Shown: one piece after another, positions 57,641-64,000 of the stretch
How positions within the stretch are numbered: position 1 is the first letter of the stretch
Layout: every line of letters starts with the position of its first letter
DNA from: UBA4742 sp963785815
GTDB lineage: Bacteria; Actinomycetota; Acidimicrobiia; Acidimicrobiales; Acidimicrobilacustridaceae
Assembly: GCA_963785815.1 (NCBI GenBank)
Contig: CAWAWN010000002.1
Location: 1-64,000 of the forward strand
Reading direction: 5' to 3'
Length of the DNA stretch: 64,000 nt
The notes under the pieces: generated by a model
Database searches by the model: none
Seen by the model: only the letters and a program-made list of their open reading frames with translations
Told to the model about the DNA's origin: nothing
Made by a program: the position numbers and the translations under genes

Positions 57641-58921
57641 GTGAGCCAGCCCGATCCTCCGGCCTCGTCCGGCGAGCGCCACGAGGTGCTGGTCATCGGC
57701 GGCGGGCCGTCCGGGGCGGCCACCGCCTACTGGCTGGCCGAGGCGGGCCACGACGTGGTGTTCGTGGAGCGCAAGACCTTCCCGCGGGAGAAGACGTGCG
57801 GGGACGGGCTCACCCCCCGCGCCGTCCACCAGCTCCAGGACATGGGTCTGGGTGAGCGCCTCGACGACTTCCACCGCTACGACGGGTTGCGGGCCTGCGC
57901 CCACGGCATCGAGCTGGAGCTCAACTGGCCCCGCCACCCGATCTATCCCGACTACGGCTACGTGGTGCGGCGATCCGACCTCGACACGATGGTGGCCGAG
58001 CACGCGGTGAAGTCGGGGGCCGTGCTGCGCCAGGGCACCGAGGCGGTGGCCCCCCTGCTGGTCGACGGGCTGGTGGCCGGCGCCGTGGTGAAGGACAAGG
58101 AGTCGGGCCGAACCGAGGAGGTGCGGGCCCGCTACGTGGTCATCGCCGACGGTGCGAACTCGCGCTTCGGGCGCGCCCTGGGCACCAGCCGCGACCGCCG
58201 CTACCCCCAGGGCATGGCCATCCGCGGCTACTTCGCCAGCGACATCAGCGACACGCCGTGGATCGAGAGCGCGCTCGACGTCCGGGACCGCAACGGCAAC
58301 TCGCTGCCCGGGTACGGCTGGATCTTCCCCCTCGGCGACGGGCAGATCAACGTGGGCATCGGGCTGTTGTCCACCTTTCGCGACTTCAAGTCGGTGAACA
58401 CCACCCACATCATGAACGAGTTCGCGTCCACCGCCCCCGCGCGCTGGGGCATCTCACCCGAGGCGGCCACCTCCGTGCCCACCGGCGGCCGGTTGCCCAT
58501 GGGTGGATCGGTGGGACCGAAGGTGGGGCCGACCTGGATCGTCGTCGGCGATGCCGCCGGGTCCATCAACCCCTTCAACGGCGAGGGCATCGACTACGCC
58601 TACGAGACCGGTCGCATGGCCGCCGAGCTGCTGCACGAGACCCTCGTGTCCGGCGACGGGATGGTGCTGAGCCAGTACCCGCGGCTGCTGGCCGACGAGT
58701 ACGGCCTGTACTTCAAGGTGGCTCGCCTGTTCGCCCAGGTGATCGGCCAGCCCACCCTGATGCGGGAGCTGACCCGCGTGGGCATGCGGTCGCGCACCCT
58801 CATGGACTGGGTGCTGCGCATCATGGCCAACCTGTTGCGTGACGACGAGCTGGGCGCAGCCGAGGTGGTCTACCGCACGGTGGCCCAGATGGCCCGGGTC
58901 ATCCCCGAACCCGCCGCCTGA
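57641..58921 (+). CDS. Geranylgeranyl reductase family FAD-dependent oxidoreductase, probable menaquinone side-chain reductase
   Basis: A 426-residue flavoprotein. The N-terminal FAD motif VIGGGPSGAATAYWL, RKTFPREKTCGDGLTPRAV and the later VGDAAGSINPFNGEGIDYA define the geranylgeranyl reductase family. In mycobacteria a member (MenJ) saturates one double bond of the menaquinone tail, and such genes often lie beside nuo genes in actinobacteria, so a role in making the partly saturated menaquinone used by complexes I and bc is likely. The GTG at 57641 is preferred over the one at 57638 because a TAGGCT -10 ends six bases before it. Confidence 0.88.
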   Translation: MSQPDPPASSGERHEVLVIGGGPSGAATAYWLAEAGHDVVFVERKTFPREKTCGDGLTPRAVHQLQDMGLGERLDDFHRYDGLRACAHGIELELNWPRHPIYPDYGYVVRRSDLDTMVAEHAVKSGAVLRQGTEAVAPLLVDGLVAGAVVKDKESGRTEEVRARYVVIADGANSRFGRALGTSRDRRYPQGMAIRGYFASDISDTPWIESALDVRDRNGNSLPGYGWIFPLGDGQINVGIGLLSTFRDFKSVNTTHIMNEFASTAPARWGISPEAATSVPTGGRLPMGGSVGPKVGPTWIVVGDAAGSINPFNGEGIDYAYETGRMAAELLHETLVSGDGMVLSQYPRLLADEYGLYFKVARLFAQVIGQPTLMRELTRVGMRSRTLMDWVLRIMANLLRDDELGAAEVVYRTVAQMARVIPEPAA

Positions 58922-58933
58922 TCGCCCGTCCGT

Positions 58934-58997
58934 CCCCACCTTCCCGAAATCTGTGCACCTGTCGCGGTAGAACCGTGACAGGTGCACAGAGAACAGG
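58934..58997. repeat. Left inverted repeat with long hairpin
   Basis: CTGTGCACCTGTC (58951-58963) pairs perfectly with 58977-58989, and inner CGGT-AGA-ACCG extends the stem. The outer side reads CCCCACC, two bases, then CCCGAAAT. A near copy in inverted orientation lies at 59985-60049. It also stands between convergent genes and could act as a bidirectional terminator. Confidence 0.85.
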
Positions 58998-59011
58998 CGG
59001 GGGCCATGTTC

Positions 59012-59944
59012 TCAGGCGGCGAGCTCAGCCAGGGCGCGACGGAGAAGTGCGACCACGTAGTCGGGGTGCTGGATGACTTGGGCCCACGTGAAGCGGAGGA
59101 CCGTCCAGCCGCTGAGCTCGAGGTCGTTGGCCCGACGCCGGTCGTCCTCGAAGACGTCGTAGCGGCTGTGGGACTCGTAGCCGTCGACCTCGATGGCGAG
59201 CCGCCACGCCGGGAAGGCGAAGTCGAGCCGACGCCTACGACCCCCGACCACGACCTCGTGCTGGAACACGGGACGGGGCAGACCGGCGCGAGCGCACAGC
59301 CGGATCAGCTCGGCCTCGAGCCGGGATCGGCTCATCGTCCGCTCCGCGCCGGTCCGGTCGTCGAGCACCATCCGCAGCACCCCACAGCCGGACCGGCCCT
59401 TGGCCGCCAGGCGGTCGAGACGAGCGCGAGCCGCTCGGATCGTCACCAGCTTCCGGCCGATCAGGTCATCCAGCGCGTCCTCGACGAGCCGCCGATGGAC
59501 GACCGCCCCCAGGTCGACCAAGGTCCGAGCGGGGTCGGTGACCGGCATCCCCATGCGGGTCACGACCTGATCAGGCGTCAGGTCCGTCGAGCGGTGACGC
59601 CGGGTGCCAGCTGGTCCCGAACCGAGCCGCACGCTCCGGGACGCCGACACCGTGATCTCGGGCACCAGCCCGACGGGCAGCTCGACGCCCCAGCAGCGAG
59701 CGGCGGCACGATGGGAAACCGCCACCAGACCGCCGACCGCCAGCGTGGCCGCCAGGCACTGCTGCCACGGCTCGACGGGTGACCCGCCGGTGCGGAACAC
59801 ACCCCGGTGGACGCGCTCGAGCCGGCCGGCGGCCAGCCACCACTGGATGGCGTGGTCCGTGATCCCGTGGGCGAGGAGTTGCGAGTGCGTGACCAGCCCG
59901 CGCTGGCTGGCCGCGAGGTCGAAGATCCGCCGTTCCTGGTCCAT
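59012..59944 (-). CDS. Winged-helix (AbiEi antitoxin-like) protein with DUF559 endonuclease-like domain
   Basis: A 310-residue protein. The N-terminal part (about 1-60, with LAASQRGLVTHSQLLAHGI and LERVHRGVFRTGG) is the winged-helix domain found in AbiEi-type antitoxins. The C-terminal part has the restriction-endonuclease-like pattern RRRRLDFAFPAWRLAIEVDG followed by DDRRRANDLELSGWTVLRFT, the DUF559 / very-short-patch-repair-like fold with probable catalytic Asp, Glu and Lys/Arg positions. Such genes occur in several copies in many actinobacteria; their role is unknown. The start ATG at 59944 (MDQERRIFDLAAS) is chosen, since earlier starts run into the hairpin. It ends 22 bp from the left repeat. 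Confidence 0.85.
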   Translation of the reverse strand: MDQERRIFDLAASQRGLVTHSQLLAHGITDHAIQWWLAAGRLERVHRGVFRTGGSPVEPWQQCLAATLAVGGLVAVSHRAAARCWGVELPVGLVPEITVSASRSVRLGSGPAGTRRHRSTDLTPDQVVTRMGMPVTDPARTLVDLGAVVHRRLVEDALDDLIGRKLVTIRAARARLDRLAAKGRSGCGVLRMVLDDRTGAERTMSRSRLEAELIRLCARAGLPRPVFQHEVVVGGRRRRLDFAFPAWRLAIEVDGYESHSRYDVFEDDRRRANDLELSGWTVLRFTWAQVIQHPDYVVALLRRALAELAA

Positions 59945-59984
59945 GGCCACAGCCCACCACCGGGGTGTGACAGTCAGCCGCTCC

Positions 59985-60049
59985 ACCCGGTTCTGTGTGC
60001 ACCTGCCGCGGCTGTACCGCAACAGGTGCACAGATTTCGGGTGGTGGGG
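59985..60049. repeat. Right inverted repeat with hairpin
   Basis: GTGCACCTG (59997-60005) pairs with CAGGTGCAC (60023-60031), and inner GCGG pairs with CCGC. Its reverse complement matches the left repeat over about 50 bases with few differences, including the outer CCCGAAAT and the inner AGAAC. Confidence 0.85.
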
Positions 60050-60080
60050 TGCGGCGGGGGGTGGTGGGGTGCGGCGGGGG
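60041..60080. repeat. G-rich 20-bp tandem duplication
   Basis: A 20-bp sequence (60041-60060) is repeated exactly at 60061-60080 and is followed by more G. It contains four runs of at least four G within about 40 bases, a pattern able to form a G-quadruplex. It lies between the right repeat and the hemL stop. Confidence 0.85.
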
Positions 60081-60106
60081 GGTCGGCGGGGGAAAGAGGG
60101 TGCGGG

Positions 60107-61378
60107 TCAGCGGGCGGCGGCGACGGCCTTGGCGGACTCGACGGCGGCGTCGACCACCTGGTCGAGCACGTCGTCGCGGTGGGTGGTCCCGGGGAACATG
60201 ACCTCGTAGGCACCCGGGGCCAGCGCCACACCCCGTTCGCGCATCTCGTGGAAGAAGGCGGCGTAGGCCGCCTCGTCGGTGCGCTGGGCGCTGGTGTAGT
60301 CGACCGGCGCATCGGCGCCGAAGAAGAGCCCGACCAGGGTGCCGGCCACCGGGACCTGGACATCCAGCCCGGACCCGCCCAGGGCGTCGCGCAGCCCCTG
60401 GGCGAAGCGCTCGACGCGCTCGGCCAGCGCGGCGTAGGCGGTCGGGCTGAGCTGCTCCAGCGCCGCGCAGCCGGCTGCGGTGGCCAGCGGGTTCCCCGAC
60501 AGCGTGCCCGCCTGGTACACGGGCCCCAGCGGCGCCAGCACGTCCATGATCTCGTGGCGGCCACCGACCGCCCCCACAGGCAGGCCACCGCCGATGACCT
60601 TGCCCAGGGTGGTCAGGTCGGGGGTCACCCCGAGCAGCTCCTGGGCGCCGCCCAGCGCCACCCGGAACCCGGTGATGACCTCGTCGAAGATGAGCAGCGC
60701 GCCCACCCGGTCGCACTCGTCCCGCAACCCCTCCAGGAACCCGGGCTGGGGCGGCACCAAGCCCATGTTGGCCGCGATCGGCTCCACGATGACCGCGGCG
60801 GTCTGCTCGTCGAGGGTGGGCACGACGTTGTAGGGCGCCACCACGGTGTCGGCCACGGCCGAGGCGGGCACGCCGGCCGAGCCGGGCAGTCCCAGCGAGG
60901 CCATGGCCGTGCCCCCGGCCACCAGCAGGGCGTCGGAGTGGCCGTGGTAGTTGCCGGCGAACTTCACCAGCCGGTCGCGCCCGGTGAAGCCGCGGGCGAT
61001 CCGGATGGCGCTCATCGTGGCCTCCGTACCGCTCGACACCAACCGCACCCGCTCGATGGAGCCCACCCGCTCGCAGATCAGCTCGGCCAGGCGCACCTCG
61101 CCCGGGGTCGGCGCGCCGAACGAGGTGCCGTCGGCCGCGGCCACGCACACGGCGTCCACCACGCTGGGGTTGGCGTGGCCCAACAGGATCGCGCCGTAGG
61201 ACTGGACGAGGTCGATGTAGCGACGCCCCTCGACGTCCCACAGGTGCGGTCCTTCTGCATGGGAGACGAAGTAGGGCTCACCTCCCACCGAGGCGAAGGC
61301 GCGCACCGGGGAGTTCACGCCCCCCGGGATGACCTGGCGGGCGCGTTCGAACAGCTCGTGGTTGGTTCGCTCGGTCAT
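60107..61378 (-). CDS. hemL: Glutamate-1-semialdehyde 2,1-aminomutase
   Basis: PLP enzyme that converts glutamate-1-semialdehyde to 5-aminolevulinate in the C5 haem pathway, 423 residues, the usual length. IPGGVNSPVRAF at the N-terminus, LVSSGTEATMSAIRIARG, FDEVITGFR and the PLP lysine in TTLGKVIGGGLPVGAVGG identify it. The ATG at 61378 follows GAGGGAC. hemB is 106 bp upstream on the same strand. Confidence 0.97.
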   Translation of the reverse strand: MTERTNHELFERARQVIPGGVNSPVRAFASVGGEPYFVSHAEGPHLWDVEGRRYIDLVQSYGAILLGHANPSVVDAVCVAAADGTSFGAPTPGEVRLAELICERVGSIERVRLVSSGTEATMSAIRIARGFTGRDRLVKFAGNYHGHSDALLVAGGTAMASLGLPGSAGVPASAVADTVVAPYNVVPTLDEQTAAVIVEPIAANMGLVPPQPGFLEGLRDECDRVGALLIFDEVITGFRVALGGAQELLGVTPDLTTLGKVIGGGLPVGAVGGRHEIMDVLAPLGPVYQAGTLSGNPLATAAGCAALEQLSPTAYAALAERVERFAQGLRDALGGSGLDVQVPVAGTLVGLFFGADAPVDYTSAQRTDEAAYAAFFHEMRERGVALAPGAYEVMFPGTTHRDDVLDQVVDAAVESAKAVAAAR

Positions 61379-61484
61379 GTCCCTCGTCTCGTGGGGGTCG
61401 CGGCCTCGGCGGCCGTCGCCTGTGCCCGCTCGACTCGATCGCCAGCTCGACGCGACGAGTGGGAGTCGTGGACCCGCTCGACCC

Positions 61485-62474
61485 TCACGCGCCGGAACCC
61501 AGCGCCTCGGCCAGGGCGCGGGCGAAGTAGGTGAGGATGACGTCGGCGCCGGCCCGCTTGATGGCGCCGATGTGCTCGGCGGCCACCGCCGGACCGTCGA
61601 TCCAGCCCCGCTCGGCCGCGGCCTGGACCATGGCGTACTCCCCCGACACGTGGTAGGCGGCGACGGGCACGTCGAAGCGGGCCCGGGCCTCGGCGATCAC
61701 GTCCAGGTAGGCCAGGGCGGGCTTGACCATCACCAGGTCGGCCCCCTCGTCGAGGTCGGCCCGGATCTCCTCCATCGCCTCCCGGCCGTTTCGCCAGTCC
61801 TGCTGGTAGCCCCGGCGATCGCCCCCGTCGGCGATGGACACGTCCACCGCCTCCCGGAACGGGCCGTAGAGGGCCGAGGCGTACTTGGCCGCGTAGGCCA
61901 GGATGGCCACCTCGGTGTGGCCCGAGCCGTCGAGCGCGGCCCGGATGGCCCGGACCTGGCCGTCCATCATCCCGCTGGGGGCGCAGACGTCGGCACCCGC
62001 CTCGGCCTGGGCCCGCGCCACCCGGGCGTAGAGCTCGAGGGTGGCGTCGTTGTCGACTCGACCGCGGTCGTCGACCACCCCGCAGTGGCCGTGGTCGGTG
62101 TACTCGTCGAGGCACAGGTCGGCCATGATCACGACCTCGTCGCCCACGTCGTCACGCAGGTCGCGCAGGGCCTGCTGCACGATGCCGTCGGGGTCCCAGG
62201 CGCCCGAGCCGGTGGCGTCCTTGGCCACGGGCACCCCGAAGAGCATGACCGCGGGCACCCCCAGGCCGGCCAGCTCGGCCACCTCCTTGCGCAGGCTCTC
62301 CCGGGTGTGCTGCACCTGACCCGGCAGCGACGAGATGGGCACGGGGGCGTCGATGCCCTCGCGCACGAACAGCGGGGCCACCAGGTCGTCGACCGACAGG
62401 CGCGTCTCGGCCACCAGCCGCCGCAGGGCGGGGGTGCGTCGCAGCCGGCGCAGGCGGCGCTCGGGGAAGCTCAC
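61485..62474 (-). CDS. hemB: Delta-aminolevulinic acid dehydratase (porphobilinogen synthase)
   Basis: Joins two 5-aminolevulinates into porphobilinogen, 329 residues. The two active-site lysines are in AILAYAAKYASALYGPF and DLVMVKPALAYLD. The metal region DLCLDEYTDHGHCG keeps two cysteines of the zinc-binding set but not a third, so a mixed or magnesium-type site is possible. The GTG at 62474 lies six bases after TAGAGT (62481-62486), which overlaps the cobA-hemD stop, suggesting a leaderless promoter. Confidence 0.96.
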   Translation of the reverse strand: MSFPERRLRRLRRTPALRRLVAETRLSVDDLVAPLFVREGIDAPVPISSLPGQVQHTRESLRKEVAELAGLGVPAVMLFGVPVAKDATGSGAWDPDGIVQQALRDLRDDVGDEVVIMADLCLDEYTDHGHCGVVDDRGRVDNDATLELYARVARAQAEAGADVCAPSGMMDGQVRAIRAALDGSGHTEVAILAYAAKYASALYGPFREAVDVSIADGGDRRGYQQDWRNGREAMEEIRADLDEGADLVMVKPALAYLDVIAEARARFDVPVAAYHVSGEYAMVQAAAERGWIDGPAVAAEHIGAIKRAGADVILTYFARALAEALGSGA

Positions 62475-62480
62475 CCGGCC

Positions 62481-62486
62481 ACTCTA
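62481..62486 (-). promoter_or_regulatory. Leaderless-type -10 for hemB overlapping the cobA-hemD stop
   Basis: TAGAGT on the minus strand ends six bases before the hemB GTG; its TAG is the stop codon of the upstream gene. Confidence 0.35.
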
Positions 62487-63941
62487 CGGTCCGCCGACGC
62501 CCAGGCCCTGGGCCACGGCGGCGGCCAGCCCGCTGGCCGTGTGCTCGGTGGCCTCGACGCCGACGGTCAGGCCGAGCCGCCGGGCCGTGGCCGAGGTCAC
62601 CGGTCCGATGGTGGCCACCAGGTCGGGGACGGCGTCGAGGCCCACGTTGGCCACGAAGTGCTCGACGGTGGACGACGACGTGAAGCAGACGGCGTGGGCG
62701 CCCGCGATGGCCTGGCGGTCGGCGTCGGATACGGCGACCGCCACGGTCCGGTAGGCGGGGACCACCTCCACCGTCCACCCCCGCTCGGCCAACCCGACCG
62801 GCACCACGTCGCGAGCCACCTCCGCCTGCACCAGCACGACCCGCCCGGGGCCGGGTGGGAAGGCCTCGACCAGCCCCTCGGCCACGAACCGCTCGGGCAC
62901 CAGGTCGGCCACCACGTTCCCCTCGGCCAGGGCGGCGGCGGTGGCCGAGCCGACCGCGGCCACCGACACGCCCCCCAGGTCGCGGGCGTCGTGCAGGGCG
63001 GCCAGGAGGCGGCGGGCGCCGTTGGGCGACGTCACCACCACCCAGTCGGCCTGGGCCAGGTGGGTGACGGCCTCGGCCAACGCCGTCCCCCCGTCGGAGG
63101 GCTCCCCGATCTCGATCATGGGGACCACCACCGGTTCGGCTCCCAGATCGACCAGGGCGGCGACCAGGTCGTCGCCGGGGCCGGCCGAACGGGTCACCAC
63201 CACACGCCGGCCGAACAACGGCCTGGACTCGAACCAGCCCAGGTCGAGGGCGGCCACCTTGCCCACCACGATGGTGCTGGGAGGCTCCAGCTGGTGGTCC
63301 CCCAGGGTGGCCAGGGTGGCGCGGATGGTGCGCTGCTGGGGTCGGGTCCCCCACTGGACGGCGGCCGCGGGGGTGTCGGGCTGGAGCCCGCCGGCCTGCA
63401 GGCGGCCCGAGATGGCCGGCCAGCGACCCACCCCCATCAGCACCACGATGGTGCCGCCCAGGCCAGCCACGGCCTCCCAGTCGATCTCGGTCGTGGCCGA
63501 CGGGTCCTCGTGGCCGGTGATCACGGTGAACATGGTGGAGCTGTGGCGCAGGGTGAGCGGGATGCCGGCGTAGGCGGGAGCGGCGATGGCCGAGGTCACC
63601 CCGGGCACCACCTCGAAGGCCACCCCGGCCGCGGCCAGCGCGGCCGCCTCCTCGCCCCCTCGGGCGAACACGAAGGGATCACCGCCCTTGAGGCGCACCA
63701 CCTCGAGGCCGGCGCGGCCCCGCGCCACCAGCAGCTCGCCGATCTGGTCCTGGTCCATGGTGGCGCGTCCGGGGGCCTTGCCCACGTTGACCAGCTCGGC
63801 GCCGGGTGGGGCCAGCTCCAGCAGGCTGGCCACCGAGAGGCGGTCGTACACGACCACGTCGGCCCGGCGCAGCACGTCGGCGCCGCGGACCGTCAGAAGA
63901 CCCGGATCTCCTGGTCCCGCGCCCACCAGGTAGACGGTCAC
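62484..63941 (-). CDS. Fused uroporphyrinogen-III C-methyltransferase / uroporphyrinogen-III synthase
   Basis: A 485-residue fusion. Residues 1 to about 245 are a SUMT/CobA methyltransferase with YLVGAGPGDPGLLTVRG, VRLKGGDPFVFARGGEE and TGHEDP. Residues about 250-485 are HemD-like (GRRVVVTRSAGPGDDLVAAL, then VVVTSPNGARRLLAAL and FTSSSTVEHFV). It would close the ring to uroporphyrinogen III and methylate part of it toward sirohaem and cobalamin. Such fusions are common in actinobacteria and clostridia. The GTG at 63941 lies six bases after a TACGCT -10. hemC is expected just beyond the window. Confidence 0.95.
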   Translation of the reverse strand: MTVYLVGAGPGDPGLLTVRGADVLRRADVVVYDRLSVASLLELAPPGAELVNVGKAPGRATMDQDQIGELLVARGRAGLEVVRLKGGDPFVFARGGEEAAALAAAGVAFEVVPGVTSAIAAPAYAGIPLTLRHSSTMFTVITGHEDPSATTEIDWEAVAGLGGTIVVLMGVGRWPAISGRLQAGGLQPDTPAAAVQWGTRPQQRTIRATLATLGDHQLEPPSTIVVGKVAALDLGWFESRPLFGRRVVVTRSAGPGDDLVAALVDLGAEPVVVPMIEIGEPSDGGTALAEAVTHLAQADWVVVTSPNGARRLLAALHDARDLGGVSVAAVGSATAAALAEGNVVADLVPERFVAEGLVEAFPPGPGRVVLVQAEVARDVVPVGLAERGWTVEVVPAYRTVAVAVSDADRQAIAGAHAVCFTSSSTVEHFVANVGLDAVPDLVATIGPVTSATARRLGLTVGVEATEHTASGLAAAVAQGLGVGGP

Positions 63942-63947
63942 CGGGCC

Positions 63948-63953
63948 AGCGTA
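63948..63953 (-). promoter_or_regulatory. Leaderless-type -10 for cobA-hemD
   Basis: TACGCT on the minus strand ends six bases before the GTG start. The remaining bases to the window edge hold no visible gene. Confidence 0.3.
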
Positions 63954-64000
63954 GGGCTACTCACCGGCGGAACCCGCCCCCCAGGTGGCAGGATGGAGGG

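Larger units (their letters stand above)
58934..60049. mobile_element. Candidate 1.1-kb unit: DUF559 gene bounded by inverted palindromic repeats
   Basis: The left and right ends are about 60-bp inverted repeats, each also an internal hairpin, enclosing one gene of the winged-helix/DUF559 type. Outer edges match as CCCCACC plus CCCGAAATCTGTGCACCTGT in opposite orientation. No target duplication is visible outside. Mobility is inference from the architecture. Confidence 0.45.

Noticed and set aside
58951..58989. Plain intrinsic terminator only
   Set aside because: It may terminate transcription, but the inverted near copy 1 kb away on the far side of the DUF559 gene calls for a further explanation.

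Overview
This is a GC-rich actinobacterial chromosome segment. Its NNC/NNG codon bias, the order tuf - rpmG - tRNA-Trp - secE - nusG - rplKAJL - rpoBC, and repeated leaderless-type promoters (TANNNT six or seven bases before the start codon) support this. A deep-branching actinobacterium such as a member of the Acidimicrobiia is my inference; no 16S gene is present.

Region 1 (1-16.5 kb, almost all minus strand) holds the transcription and translation machinery: tRNA-Thr, tRNA-Met, tuf, rpmG, an ECF sigma factor with its zinc-finger anti-sigma factor, tRNA-Trp, secE, nusG, rplK, rplA, a small membrane protein, rplJ, rplL, rpoB and rpoC (cut by the left edge). NusG and L10 carry long acidic extensions. 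Several spacers and gene ends hold short tandem hairpin repeats. One family, in three copies at each of two loci, is shared between the rplL-rpoB spacer and the spacer beside tRNA-Thr. tuf has codon use unlike its neighbours.

Region 2 (16.9-23.3 kb) is mixed: a membrane-anchored SMC/YhaN-like ATPase with a degenerate Walker A, a GNAT acetyltransferase, tRNA-Tyr, a YajQ protein, an operon of acs, a two-helix membrane protein and a PNKP-like HAD phosphatase, and a TetR regulator with a nearby palindrome.

Region 3 (23.4-56.4 kb, all minus strand, mostly overlapping or touching genes) is a respiratory supercluster. In transcription order it has a small membrane protein, a 2[4Fe-4S] ferredoxin, a split b6-type cytochrome bc complex (cytochrome b, subunit IV, Rieske, two-heme cytochrome c), a membrane protein of unknown function, a full 14-gene complex I (nuoA-N), then a second, divergent 11-gene complex I lacking nuoEFG, and finally a MidA/NDUFAF7-type methyltransferase whose start touches the last nuo stop codon. 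The 11-subunit NuoD keeps the arginine that NDUFAF7 methylates in mitochondria; the 14-subunit NuoD does not. Together the genes would move electrons from NADH, and perhaps from ferredoxin, through menaquinone to a cytochrome c. A divergent membrane cytochrome c and a geranylgeranyl-reductase-family flavoprotein (probably a menaquinone side-chain reductase) follow at 56.7-58.9 kb.

Region 4 (58.9-64 kb) holds a single-gene unit with a winged-helix plus DUF559 nuclease-like protein, flanked by long inverted palindromic repeats (a candidate mobile unit), and then the haem genes hemL, hemB and a cobA-hemD fusion on the minus strand. The most noteworthy items are the tandem non-identical complexes I with their linked methyltransferase, the palindrome-bounded DUF559 unit, the shared tandem-repeat family, and the tuf codon anomaly.
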